Below are positions 9,916 to 19,071 of a stretch of DNA of 60,334 nt, piece after piece. Origin of the DNA: Schizochytrium sp. CCTCC M209059 (lineage: Eukaryota > Sar > Bigyra > Thraustochytrida > Thraustochytriidae); contig KN805425.1 in assembly GCA_000818945.1 (NCBI GenBank), positions 62,470 to 122,803 of the forward strand. Reading direction: 5' to 3'. Under the pieces are notes generated by a model. It made no database searches. It worked only from the letters and a program-made list of their open reading frames with translations, and was not told the DNA's origin. The position numbers and the translations under genes were made by a program. Each line of letters opens with the position of its first letter. Position 1 is the first letter of the stretch.

Positions 9916-10704
9916 TTACTCCTCGTCCTCCTCGTCGATCTTGGGCGCCAGGTAGTACTGGATCGCGCCAATCTCGCCCATCTTGTACTCGACAAGAAGA
10001 GGAACATCCTTGCTCATCGACAGCTCAACACTCTCGGCAAGGGGAGTGGCCTTGGCAAAGTAGTTGAGGTAGCGAAGGGCAAAGCGGAGCTCGACGGCCT
10101 CCTCGACGTCGATGTTGACGGACTTGCCACCCTCCTCGTCAGCGGCCTCGCCGGGTTTGAGCGTGATGTTTGCCTTGCCAACGTCACCCTCGACAGCAAA
10201 GCGGACGCCAGCCTTCTCGGCAGTGATCTTGCAAGTGTCGCCAAGAACCTGAAGGTCGGCAATGATGCGTCGGAATTCGTCTGCTGGAATGGTGACCTTG
10301 CTCTTGTACTCGGTGTCCGGGATGGCGAGCTGCTCCTGCTCGAGGTCCATGAGCTTCATGTCAAAATCCTTGATGCAGTCCTGCTTCTTGCTCTCGAAAA
10401 CAAGGGAAATCACATCCGGCTCGTCCTTGGCCTTGAGGGTGAGCGTGTCGTCGTTGTTGGCGCACTTGAGCACCTTGGCGAGGTTTGGAAGACTGACACC
10501 GAGCGAGGACTCCTTGTCGCATCGAAAGTGCTCAAAGCCGGTGGAAAGCAATTGCAGGTAGCACAAGCTCACATGGCTGCTATCCATGGCTTGCAGCTGC
10601 AAGCCATTCTCGGAGAACTCAAAGGCGGCATCAGTCACCAGATCCTTGAGCGCCTCCACAATCTTCTTGAGGACCGACGCCTCGGCAAGTCTGCACTCAA
10701 TCAT
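9916..10704 (-). CDS. PCNA: PCNA, DNA sliding clamp
   Basis: This 262-residue protein matches eukaryotic proliferating cell nuclear antigen in length and sequence. It forms a homotrimeric ring that tethers DNA polymerases and repair factors in the nucleus. The start MIECRL at 10704 matches the family N-terminus better than an upstream non-ATG extension. Two clamp folds are joined by an acidic linker (about 118-133), and the lysine at residue 164 falls at exactly the position of the ubiquitin/SUMO acceptor K164 of PCNA. The C-terminus APKIDEEDEE matches the PIP-box docking tail of the family. It is intronless and convergent with the helicase gene. GGAAA repeats at about 10783-10815 lie just upstream of its start codon. 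Confidence 0.97.
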   Translation of the reverse strand: MIECRLAEASVLKKIVEALKDLVTDAAFEFSENGLQLQAMDSSHVSLCYLQLLSTGFEHFRCDKESSLGVSLPNLAKVLKCANNDDTLTLKAKDEPDVISLVFESKKQDCIKDFDMKLMDLEQEQLAIPDTEYKSKVTIPADEFRRIIADLQVLGDTCKITAEKAGVRFAVEGDVGKANITLKPGEAADEEGGKSVNIDVEEAVELRFALRYLNYFAKATPLAESVELSMSKDVPLLVEYKMGEIGAIQYYLAPKIDEEDEE

Positions 10705-11808
10705 TTTCTTGTCTTGTGTCTGTTTTCCACGCAAACGTCGCGTCGAGTCGAATCGAGTGAAGTGCAGTGTGAGAGAACAGAAAGGAAAGGAAAGGAAAGG
10801 AGAGGAGAGGAAAGGAAACCAGAGCAGAGATGGTCGTTGGGAGAAGACGAAGACGTGGCGAGGCGTGATGCAGAGTTAAGTGACGTGACGGTTAGGTGAA
10901 GTTAGTTAGTCAAACTTTGTTTTTGTCGGACCAACGACGACTCTCGTGGCTTTACCGGCGCCCACGTCGCATAGAGCAATGCGGCCTTGCGCCCATCTCT
11001 CTCCTCCTTTCCGCGCGCGCGACGCAAGGCCTTCATCCTCCCTCCTTTAATCTCTAGCCGGCCTCCTTCGCCAACTAAATAACCCAACCACCACCGCGAG
11101 ACAATGTCATCTCCTCTTCGAGCGAGCGAGCTAGCGCTCACGTACCTGAGTTTCTTTCTCGCTGTGCGAGTCTCGTGCGTGCTCCACGTGCGTGCGGCGC
11201 GAGCGCGGTCTTGCTCCGAGTACGTGCGTACGGCTCGTGCGAGCGTGCGTCCGTCCGTGCTGAGCGAGCGTGCAAAGGCGAGTTGGCGTGGAGAAGTCCG
11301 GGTTGCAGCTTTGCTGCGGCGTGGTGGTTTATATGGATTGCGGTGATGGTTAGGCTGCGTCGGGAAAACCAAGCCTCAGTGAGCTACAGAGGCTAACTGC
11401 CACCTAACCACCACTATTTTGAATTTTCCGTCACTAAACAAAGACAATTGTAAAAATTTATTTTTGTCCGAGTCGAGAGCCACTAAGACCAGTCCTCATA
11501 TTATTTACATCAAATGATTCAGCCTTTTTGTGAGGGTGTCACTGGATTCCACCTGCGTATTTTTCTTATTAGTGTACGGGGAGAGAGAACTATAAAAAGC
11601 TTTGAACGGATAAACGATTATTTCTAGTGCAAGGCAGACTCACCCGCCGACAGAAACTTGGAAGGCAAGGTTGGCGTACCAAGGAATAAGGGAAGAGGGA
11701 AAGCAAGGGAGTACTGTTTGACGTGTGAGAGATGACCCCGGTCAAGGCCTTTTAGCATCACCATCAAGATCGTCCTCATCACCATCATCAAGATCGTCTG
11801 GAGAGAGG
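10705..11808. other. Divergent intergenic region, PCNA / coiled-coil gene
   Basis: This is the promoter region of PCNA (minus) and of the gene at 11809 (plus). It contains GGAAA repeats at 10783-10815 and a TATA-like ATATAAACC on the minus strand near 11328-11336. A good plus-strand TATA box lies at 11591-11598. Open frames inside (for example 10902-11372 minus) have Arg/Ala-rich shadow composition and are not called. Confidence 0.55.
11591..11598 (+). promoter_or_regulatory. TATA box of coiled-coil gene
   Basis: ACTATAAAAAGC lies 211 nt upstream of the ATG at 11809 in a locally AT-rich stretch. The position fits a transcript start near 11620 and a 5' UTR of about 190 nt. Confidence 0.5.
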
Positions 11809-12852
11809 ATGCTGCTCTCGAGAGGGTTACTGCGCAGACAAGACGACGAAGCCTACCGGGAGCTGGAAGAGAAGCTTTCGCTGGAGCGAAGTCTGCTTCG
11901 AGAACTATGCGACGATGAACTAGCGCCTGCGCAAAGCCCGCGTCGAATACGCAACCACCCCACGAATCAGAGCACCGGGTGCAACGACCTCGCCAAGTTG
12001 CTGGATGCGCACATTCTCGCCAAGCGACGCGACTTTGAAGTCCGTTTGGCTCAAAGGGGAGGGTTCGAGCCCCCTTGCGACGTAAAGAAGCGAGCAGCAG
12101 CAGCAGCAGCAGCAGAAGCAGCAGGAGAAGCAGAAGCAGAAGCAGGAGCAGCAGCGACAATAACTCATCGCGAAAAGGAAGACACAATGGCGGCGCCTAC
12201 GTCAGAAGAAGCTCTTGCCCTTGCGCAGCAGACTTGTGCTGTACAGGTCGACTTTGCCAAGAACGACCTCGAGCACATGCAGCATAAGCTTTGGTTTGCA
12301 GAGCAACTCAATCGTCGAACAACATACTTGAACAAAACACTTCGGCGTGAAAACCAGGCGTGGCGTGCGCGCAATGCAGAATCGGGGCCGACATCTTTAC
12401 GAGCGAAACATGCACGTGAGGCACTCGCAGCCGGAGAAGTTGCAAAACAACGAGCTCTTCAGACTGCTGAGAATGCGCAGCGCGTCGCGGCGCATGCACG
12501 AGAGCGGCAGTCCGTGGCGGAGGGAAAGCTACGCATCGCGATTGACGAAATGGAGGAAATGCGTAATGAGATCCTACAGCTACGAAAGGAAGCCATGGCG
12601 CGCGAAAAGCAATACGAGACTGTACTCGAGAGGTTGCAGCAAGAGGTTTCGGATGCGCAGGACCAGGCCCAACGTGACGCGCGAAAACTTCACATGTATC
12701 GTCGCGGCATTGCCAAAGTGGAGCTTGTTCTGCTCAAAAGCGATGAGGCGCTGCAGCACAAATTCAAGATTCTACGCAAATACCGCGCAGAGAATCCTCT
12801 TCCCACGCACTTGCTCAAAGAAGTATGGAGAAAGGTATGCGCGAAAAGTTGA
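11809..12852 (+). CDS. Coiled-coil protein of unknown function
   Basis: This 347-residue protein shows no family I recognise. The N-terminal third is basic/acidic mixed. An Ala/Glu-rich segment (about 95-125) is encoded by a GCA/GAA repeat. From about residue 150 to 325 it is strongly charged with heptad-like spacing, consistent with one long coiled coil (segments such as EEMRNEILQLRKEAMAREKQ). The first ATG in the open frame is MLLSRG at 11809; the frame stays open upstream to about 11725 but without ATG. An Ala/Glu-rich repeat and a long coiled coil would fit a cytoskeletal, centrosomal or flagellar role, but nothing proves it. It ends VCAKS, 742 nt before the RhoGEF gene. Confidence 0.65.
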   Translation: MLLSRGLLRRQDDEAYRELEEKLSLERSLLRELCDDELAPAQSPRRIRNHPTNQSTGCNDLAKLLDAHILAKRRDFEVRLAQRGGFEPPCDVKKRAAAAAAAEAAGEAEAEAGAAATITHREKEDTMAAPTSEEALALAQQTCAVQVDFAKNDLEHMQHKLWFAEQLNRRTTYLNKTLRRENQAWRARNAESGPTSLRAKHAREALAAGEVAKQRALQTAENAQRVAAHARERQSVAEGKLRIAIDEMEEMRNEILQLRKEAMAREKQYETVLERLQQEVSDAQDQAQRDARKLHMYRRGIAKVELVLLKSDEALQHKFKILRKYRAENPLPTHLLKEVWRKVCAKS

Positions 12853-13594
12853 GCAACCAACTTGAACGCAAGATTTTGAGGGAGGGAAAAAAGAAACAAA
12901 TAATAAAAAAAAGGTGTGCGCCAAAAGCACACAAGGCAAGGAAGGAAAAAAGGAGAAAAAGAAAACTGAGCGCGGGGGTCCCCGCGCACGTCGCGGGGAC
13001 CTCTCTTGCTTTTGTCCGCCTGGACACGGACTGGCTGCTTTCATCCATGACTTGCCTCGTCTTGCGAGTGCACCGCTACATCTTCTCGCTCGGCTCCTGG
13101 CGTGGCATGACGAGTGCGGGCTTCCTTTCAACCTTTTTTTTTAATGCTCGGTCGCTGCCTTGCATAGAGAGAGTCCAGCCGACTCGATGTCTGCGTGTGC
13201 ACGTACGTACTGGACTCTCTCGCTCTCTTTTTCTTCCCTTCTTTCTTTCTTTCTTTCTTTCTTTCGTATCAGTACTTTTGCGAGGAAGGAAGTCGCCAGA
13301 CCCAAACAATCGAGTATAGGACTGCTCTTTAGCATCAGTGACTGACTTTGCGGAGGAACTGGATAGAGAGATGGATTCCTGCCCGCCCGCCCGCTTGAAG
13401 GAGAGCGAGGAGAAAGAAAGAAACCCCGGGCGGCGAGAAAGGGGCAGCGCAAATTGACATTGACCGCTCTCGCTGGCGCGAGGGGTCAGAACGGTGGGAG
13501 AGCAAGCGGACGCGCGCGCGCGCACGAGCGAGCGAGCGAGCGAGCGAGCAAACGACGAGCAAACGACGAGCATCACGCGGGCTCGACAACGAAG
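12853..13594. other. Intergenic region with hairpins and TTTC / GAGC repeats
   Basis: No gene is seen. The region holds two overlapping GC-rich hairpins (12970-13001), a (CTTT)n tract at 13237-13265, and a (GAGC)n tract at 13525-13550 shortly before the RhoGEF ATG. A frame open upstream of 13595 lacks an ATG and runs through the repeat, so it is treated as 5' UTR. Confidence 0.6.
12970..13001 (+). other. Two mutually exclusive GC-rich hairpins
   Basis: Arm GCGCGGGG (12970-12977) pairs with CCCCGCGC (12980-12987). Alternatively GGTCCCCGCG (12977-12986) pairs perfectly with CGCGGGGACC (12992-13001) across a 5-nt loop. Both stems use the same CCCCGCG strand, so they compete. The element begins 118 nt after the coiled-coil stop codon, probably in its 3' UTR. 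Confidence 0.6.
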
Positions 13595-15505
13595 ATGACT
13601 GAGGTCGCAAAAGTTGCTCCGGCCGCCCTGGGATGCGCCGTGGAAAGTCTTGGTGCGAATGAGCTCGGGCTGTCAAAGCCCGTGCCGAGATGGGTCAAGG
13701 TCTGCGAGGAGATCCAGGAGACCGAGGCGCGATACTCGGAGTATTTAGAAATTCTGGTGCATCACTTCATGCCTCCCATGCTCGCGGCCCTGCGCGCAGA
13801 CGCGGCGCGGTCGCGGGCCATCTTTGGGAATGTGGAGCAGCTGCTTGCCTTTAGCACCGAATTCCAGCGAGGTCTGGGCGAAGCACTTGTTGTGGGCCGC
13901 GTTGGCGAGTTGTACAAGCGCATTGCACCTTACTACAGACTCTACTCCGAGTACTGCAGCAACCACGCTGAAGCTGTCCAGCTCGTGACACAGCTCTCGC
14001 TCGAGAACCTCAACTTTGGCTCCGTGGTGCGTTCGTGCGAGCATTCACACGGTCAGGGACAAACGCTGCTCTCGCTCCTTATCATGCCCATCCAGCGTGT
14101 CCCGCGGCACATTCTTCTTTTGCAGCAGCTTTGTAAGGCGCTGCCTCCCGAGAATGGCGACCTGGATGACTGCCACGAGGCGCTTGAGCAGATGGAAAGC
14201 GTGGGCATGCAAATTAACGAGAGCATCCGCAAGAAAGAAAATGCAGTCAAGGTATGGGAGGTGCAAAACTCGCTGGTCTACGACACGGCGCGCGATGACA
14301 TCGAATCGGAACTGAGCCCCAGCTCCCCGGGCGGTGGATCGAGTGAAAAGGTGCATCTCTTTGAGACCCAGCGCGTTTTCGTGCGCGAAGGCGAGCTCTT
14401 CAAGGTGTGCAGCCGAAAATACAAGAAACGCCGCAAGTTCTTCCTCTTTAACGACTGCCTCGTTTACGCGCGGCCTGCGGCGGCCATGGGTCTTCGCGGA
14501 GGCAGAAAGAAATGGCACTTTAGAGGCATGTTGCGTGTGCACAATGTCGAGGATCTTCCCAACGGGTCGCCGCTTGCGCACGGAGCCTCCGACGCTTTTA
14601 AAATTGAGGCCGCCTCGCGCACTCTCGTATGCGTGGCCGAATCCACAGAGGACAAACTTGCTTGGATCAATGCACTTCGCGAAAACCTTATGGCCCCCTC
14701 CCCGGACAACAAACCTTCGCTCTTGGACGAGGTATTTGGCGACACTACCGAAGAAAAGGAGGAGGACCGCCAGGGCCTTGCCATTGTCATGGCCGAGCAC
14801 TGCAAAGAAGAGCGGACAAGCATCGTAAATGAGACAGGTTGTGACGAAGGCTTGGGAATCGTTCGAACCAGCGGTGACAGCGATGACAGCAGGCGCGCGT
14901 TCCGCAGACGCAGTGGGGGTTTCCGTCGCATCGAAATCGGTGATATCAACGACGCCAAGTCTCTTGCCATGACGCCGACAATCACACAGTCGTCTTCAGA
15001 GGAAGATCAGTGGGACGTTCAGATGCGTGCCAATCGCGAGCGTCTCTTTGCAGCACTGCGTGCCCAATCCTTGATGCAGTGGGCGCTGAGTCATCGCGGC
15101 TACATGCAACGAGGCTTTGCCGTCGCGGGGGCTCTAGGAACGATGCTTGTGCAGGAGATCTTTGACGGGCGTGACTCCGTACGAGGACTTTGCGGTCGAA
15201 CCTCGTCAGAGAACTTGAATTCTTTGGCCATCGGTTCACGTAGCATGCTGGCACGTCGGGCGACCTCTGTGAGCGCGACGGCTCATCTTGCCTGGTCATC
15301 GCGTCGTCTTTTGGTGTACTTGGCAGGCGTTGCATTTATCATGGCTTGGAATGAGACTCGTGAAACCATTGCTGAAGTTAAGCGCGTTGACTTTGCCTCC
15401 CTTCAAAAGGGAGTAGAGTCTGCGACTTTGTCTTGCCGCAATGTGTGCGAACGCGTTGGTGAAGCCATTCGGGGCGCTGTCAATGGTCCACCGGCATCCA
15501 AGTAA
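13595..15505 (+). CDS. DH-PH domain Rho guanine nucleotide exchange factor
   Basis: This 636-residue protein has a Dbl-homology domain (about 29-218). It begins with the conserved-region-1 type helix VCEEIQETEARYSEYLEIL and includes the conserved-region-3 signature LLIMPIQRVPRHILLLQQL. A PH domain follows (about 264-367) with KFFLFNDCLVYA and the terminal Trp helix KLAWINALREN. DH-PH proteins load GTP on Rho-family GTPases and act at membranes or cytoskeleton. Beyond the PH domain the roughly 270-residue tail is unrecognised. It is acidic and Ser-rich, then has two weakly hydrophobic stretches (about 495-515 and 570-586) that could associate with membrane. The start is MTEVAKVAP at 13595. The stop codon is fused to an AAAGC microsatellite. 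Confidence 0.9.
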   Translation: MTEVAKVAPAALGCAVESLGANELGLSKPVPRWVKVCEEIQETEARYSEYLEILVHHFMPPMLAALRADAARSRAIFGNVEQLLAFSTEFQRGLGEALVVGRVGELYKRIAPYYRLYSEYCSNHAEAVQLVTQLSLENLNFGSVVRSCEHSHGQGQTLLSLLIMPIQRVPRHILLLQQLCKALPPENGDLDDCHEALEQMESVGMQINESIRKKENAVKVWEVQNSLVYDTARDDIESELSPSSPGGGSSEKVHLFETQRVFVREGELFKVCSRKYKKRRKFFLFNDCLVYARPAAAMGLRGGRKKWHFRGMLRVHNVEDLPNGSPLAHGASDAFKIEAASRTLVCVAESTEDKLAWINALRENLMAPSPDNKPSLLDEVFGDTTEEKEEDRQGLAIVMAEHCKEERTSIVNETGCDEGLGIVRTSGDSDDSRRAFRRRSGGFRRIEIGDINDAKSLAMTPTITQSSSEEDQWDVQMRANRERLFAALRAQSLMQWALSHRGYMQRGFAVAGALGTMLVQEIFDGRDSVRGLCGRTSSENLNSLAIGSRSMLARRATSVSATAHLAWSSRRLLVYLAGVAFIMAWNETRETIAEVKRVDFASLQKGVESATLSCRNVCERVGEAIRGAVNGPPASK

Positions 15506-15532
15506 AGCAAAGCAAAGCAAAGCAAAGCAAAG
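15504..15532. repeat. (AAAGC)n array beginning in the RhoGEF stop codon
   Basis: The TAA stop at 15503-15505 runs directly into about six AAAGC pentamers. Any length change leaves the reading frame of the RhoGEF intact but alters its 3' UTR. Confidence 0.85.
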
Positions 15533-15829
15533 TTCCACGTATAACTTAACTTACACAAGAGTAAAGAAAAGCAAAAAAGAAAATCAAAGAAAACGTTTAT
15601 TCACCCATTGTTGCAACCTATTCTCCTCCCCCCCCCCCCCCCCCATCTCTGATTCACTAGCTTTGGCGTTTCTCGAGTCAAGGAGAAGAGTATCAGAAGA
15701 ACGAATGGCCACGCAACTTGCCAGTAACAACGTAAAACCTTGTACAAGAAACGAAAATGCTAATGGTCGATCATTCCCTCAAAACGAACCGAAAGATTAA
15801 CGTTGGTCATCACCTACGTGCGCTAATCA
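15533..15829. other. Convergent 3' flanks with C-run
   Basis: No gene is seen. A 17-nt poly-C run lies at 15628-15644. The interval separates the stop codons of the RhoGEF (plus) and the AFG1-like gene (minus). Confidence 0.6.
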
Positions 15830-17416
15830 TCATCGAGCGGAAGCAGCAGAGGTCATTTCGACGAGGCGTGAAGAAAGACGTTTGGCGGCCATGCGCATTT
15901 CCTTGAGTGAGAAGAGCTCGTCTGCCCCAGAAGCGCCCGAGTCGCCCTGCGCTGGAAGTGCCTCTCCTGAAATCTGAATTAAGTCCTGCAGCTCAGCATC
16001 GGCAAGGAGAACGATGTTGACCCCACGGTCGTACATTTGGTCAACAAGCGTGATGAAGCGACGCGTTTCGTTGTGATTGTCAAAGCCCATGACAGGCACG
16101 TTTTCGATCATAATGGTCTCAAAGGTTTCACAAAGAGCCTTGAAGTCCGTCGCGCCCATGACAGGCTCGCGGTCGCCGCAAAGTTCTTCAAAGTCAAAGC
16201 GACACACTGTATCTGTGCAGGCTTTGGCCACGACTTTGCGACCAAAGGCCACGGGCACGGTGCGCTGGTCAATCTTGGCTCCGTCCGTCAGTGCTGCGAA
16301 AACAGCCTCAAATTCGGTCTTTGTGTCTGGATTGATGGGCGCAAAAACGCGATCCGATGTCGCCTCTGTTCCGCCCAAGAGCCGATAATCCGTGGACGAG
16401 TCCATGTCGAGCACCTTGCATTGAGCCTTGAGAATGTCGATAAAGGGCGCGAAATAAAAGTAATTGAGGCCGTCCTTGTAGAGCTGTTCCGGGGCAGTAT
16501 TCGAAGTGGCAACGACGACGACACCGTGTTGAAACATGACGCCAAAAAGGTGCTTGAGGATGAGAGCATCAACAACGTCATTTACGACAAACTCGTCGAA
16601 AGCGAGCAACGTATGTTCCTTGGCCAGTTGCTCAGCCACTTGAGATATGCCGTCGCTCTCGGAAGCGCCCTGACGCACCTCGAGCAGGTCGAGGCGATCT
16701 TGCTCGGATGATACTTTGGCTTCCGGGGCTTCGCCGGCTTTGACTTGAGCCTGGAGCTGTCTTTCCTTTTCCTGCCTGGCGGCCTCTTGCTGGGCCACAA
16801 GCCTGGTCCGCTCCTCCGTCTTCCACTTGTGGATGCGTTGATGGACGTCAATCATGAACTCGTGCAGATGGACGCGGCGCTTTTTCTCCACATTTGTCGT
16901 CTCATAAAACATGTCCATGAGCACGGTCTTGCCTGTGCCGACCTGGCCATGAATGTAGAGACCGCGAGGTTTACGCGGGACCTCGGGTGGTGATGGTGAC
17001 GGTGACTTGTTTTCATCTAGCGGAGCGGCTCCAAGACCGCCATTGCCTTGACGAGGAGCAGGAGCAGCCTCGTGAAGAGCTTTGGCTTGCTTGTATTCCT
17101 CGCACTGCGTGCGATAGGCGCTGAGCTTATCTTCGTATGGGCTAAGCCGCTGCTGCAGGCCGTCGAGTTGGCCGACGACCCAGGCCTGTGCAATAGAAGA
17201 CCCGACGGGTGTGGCGGCGAATCACATCCGAATGGGGTTGGGTTAGCTTCGATGGATCGCTCGAGACTTGGAGACTAGAGCGCAGAGCCCCTGCTCGCTT
17301 GCTGCTGCAGCGCAGCGCGTCGTCCAGTTCCCGCGAGGTGCCGCCCATCAACCTACCTGGCGCTCGTCGGCCTTGAGCAAGCCTTGCCGCAGCGTTCGCT
17401 CGTAGAAGCGTCGCAT
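15830..17416 (-). CDS. AFG1: AFG1/LACE1-family ATPase (two exons: 17416-17357 and 17185-15830)
   Basis: Spliced length is 471 residues. Exon 1 (20 codons, MRRFYERTLRQGLLKADERQ) joins in phase 0 to exon 2, which continues AWVVGQLDGLQQRLSPYED. Together they match the family pattern of a G-L-x-D-x-x-Q helix followed by a second helix. Then come the strand RGLYIHG, Walker A GQVGTGKT, the MDMFYE and HLHEFMIDVH blocks, Walker B LLAFDEF and VVVVATSN. The C-terminal FEELCGDREPVMGATDF and RRFITLVDQMYD blocks complete the family signature. AFG1 proteins are mitochondrial inner-membrane ATPases linked to turnover of respiratory-chain subunits. The exon 1 peptide is basic and amphipathic enough to be part of a targeting sequence. 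A stop codon lies in frame just upstream of the ATG at 17416, fixing the start. An Ala/Lys/Glu-rich insertion interrupts the core after HKWKTEERT. Confidence 0.9.
17186..17356 (-). other. Spliceosomal intron in the AFG1-like gene
   Basis: The 171-nt intron has donor CAG|GTAGGT (17357/17356) and acceptor TTCTATTGCACAG|GCC (17186/17185). A CTAAC branch-point-like motif lies about 60 nt before the acceptor. Both flanking reading frames are phase 0 and together restore a conserved AFG1 helix pair. The unspliced frame has a stop (TGA near 17222). This is the only intron in the window I can support well. Confidence 0.85.
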
Positions 17417-17814
17417 TGTCTAGTCGCGAAACCTGGGACGAAAGCTTTTTGCTCACCATGATGATTTTGCCGCGAGGAAAGAGGAGAGAAGGACACGTTG
17501 AGAATTCTGCAAGCAAGTCTTGCACAGGCAACTCGAGGCGACGAACATTATTTTATTTATAAAAATCCGTGTCGGAAGCGACTGCGACTTGCTTTCTGGG
17601 CTGTGCTCCCTGACGGTCAGTCTGGCTCGGGCTTTGGGTTACGAAGATGATTGTGAATGACTTGACCTGAATTGACCTGCCGTGAGAGCGAGTTTCTTCA
17701 GAGACCCAGAGAAAGAGAGAAGAGGTGAGGGTGGGGGGCTACACACCCTGTGTCAGCAAAGAAAGAAAGAAAGCATGCAATAATTGATAATTTATTCAGG
17801 AGATGATCTCAGCG
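17417..17814. other. Short intergenic region, AFG1-like promoter and makorin 3' flank
   Basis: This contains the TATA box at 17554-17561 (minus). An out-of-frame ATG at 17459 precedes the AFG1 start by 43 nt and could open an overlapping upstream frame. A GAAAGAAAG run lies near 17757. No other gene is seen. Confidence 0.55.
17554..17561 (-). promoter_or_regulatory. TATA box of the AFG1-like gene
   Basis: The minus strand reads TTTTTATAAATAAAAT, 138-145 nt upstream of the ATG at 17416. It is the only AT-rich TATA-type element in this short intergenic region. Confidence 0.5.
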
Positions 17815-19071
17815 TTATCGTGGCCGGCCTCCCATCGAGAGTGCCGAGTCAAAGTACTCGGAGAGCCTGTTCGTGTTGTCGACCTTGGTGCGGCCCTCGG
17901 CGTCCTTGTAGGTTCGTAGATCGCCGGGGTTCTCTTCTTGACCATTCGCATACACGTGCTTGTAAAAACAACTCGTGCCGAACGGGCAGGTCCCGTTACC
18001 TTGGTCGAAATAGCGACACGGGATCTTTTTCATGCGGACTTGGTACTCTTCGATGAGTGCATTTTTACGTGCTGGATCTCGCACCATGCGATCGCACGGA
18101 ACAACAAAATAAGAAGGCTCGCGACAGAGCGGGCACCGACGCACGAGCTCTTTGCGATCGTCACCCTTGGAAACCTCTGTCGATCGCCAATTTTTAATGC
18201 AAGAGAGGCAAAACGCGTGGTCACATCCCGTAAGGATGCCAAAGCGACCATCCTTGTTGCTTGCAATAACTTCGAGGCAAATGCCGCACTCAAGCTCACG
18301 ACTAGCCTGTCGTTCAAACTGATCCATGGCCGACTCGACAGCAGACGTTGGGGCAGACTGTTGATGTGACGCCTGCGACATTGCATAACCACCATTGCCA
18401 TCGGCCCCGGGATGCGTGTAACGGCATCGCTCCCCGAACCTGCACTCTCCGCGCATGAAAAACTTACAAGGGGCCTTGGACTTGACGTCGTTCACAAAGC
18501 CACTTGGCTGCTGTGTTTGTAGCGCGGCCTCGCGGTGCGCAAGCTCAGCCCAGTCGGGGCTTGGCTCCATGAGTCGGCGCGCTGGCAACTGGTCTTGCGT
18601 GCCAGTGGGAAGACTTCCGTAAAAGTACATTTCGTCCTCACGGCCTTGGAGCGCAGCATGGAACTCGGCCTGCGTGGGTGCAGCCGCGTCAGGGGCGTGG
18701 GGCGGGGCAGACGCTGCCGAATTTGCACCTGTTGGTCCTTGTGCCTTATCTTGTGCGGCGCCGACGGGGGGTTTGATCTCGCTGTGCACATGAATCTTGG
18801 GCTGCGCCGGCTTAGCCTTGCCTTGCGTAGCACGATCCCTTTGCTCCTGCTGCATGCGTTCGACGGCGTCGCGGTCATGGATGTTCAGGCAAAATCGTCC
18901 ATTTCTGCAAAATCCCTTGGCCTGATAATGCTTGCAAGGCTCTTCGAGCGCGCCCGGTTTGCACAATTCTCTGTCGTGGCTAAATCTGCAGTCTTGGTCT
19001 TTGGCATGCTGGCAAGTCCCCATTACAAAGAATTGGCATGGCAGCTTCCTTCCCGTTTTGGCTGCGCTCAT
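17815..19071 (-). CDS. MKRN: Makorin-type E3 ubiquitin ligase (CCCH-CCCH-CCCH-RING-CCCH)
   Basis: This 418-residue protein has CCCH fingers at about 12-33, 46-66, 202-222 and 352-372. A RING finger lies at about 261-322 (CGICLEV ... CDHAFCLSCIKNW ... RRCPLCRE). This order, with the last CCCH just after the RING and the linker EEYQVRMKKIPCRYF, is the makorin signature. Makorins bind RNA through the CCCH fingers and ubiquitinate targets through the RING. A Gln/Ala/Pro-rich linker (about 85-195) separates the second and third fingers. The ATG at 19071 is the first in frame and gives finger 1 immediately. Its promoter region is shared with the divergent RbfA-domain gene. Confidence 0.93.
   Translation of the reverse strand: MSAAKTGRKLPCQFFVMGTCQHAKDQDCRFSHDRELCKPGALEEPCKHYQAKGFCRNGRFCLNIHDRDAVERMQQEQRDRATQGKAKPAQPKIHVHSEIKPPVGAAQDKAQGPTGANSAASAPPHAPDAAAPTQAEFHAALQGREDEMYFYGSLPTGTQDQLPARRLMEPSPDWAELAHREAALQTQQPSGFVNDVKSKAPCKFFMRGECRFGERCRYTHPGADGNGGYAMSQASHQQSAPTSAVESAMDQFERQASRELECGICLEVIASNKDGRFGILTGCDHAFCLSCIKNWRSTEVSKGDDRKELVRRCPLCREPSYFVVPCDRMVRDPARKNALIEEYQVRMKKIPCRYFDQGNGTCPFGTSCFYKHVYANGQEENPGDLRTYKDAEGRTKVDNTNRLSEYFDSALSMGGRPR

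Noticed and set aside
10902..11372. 156-codon frame upstream of PCNA
   Set aside because: Arg/Ala-rich, begins without homology, and lies in a promoter-like region; no family resemblance.
12055..12078. tRNA-like T-arm (GGTTCGAGCCCC)
   Set aside because: It lies inside the coiled-coil reading frame and no acceptor, D-arm or anticodon arm can be fitted around it.
17437..17460. A 24-nt mini-intron GTGAGC...CCCAG next to ATG 17459
   Set aside because: Too short for a normal spliceosomal intron, and a stop codon follows in the AFG1 frame before 17416.
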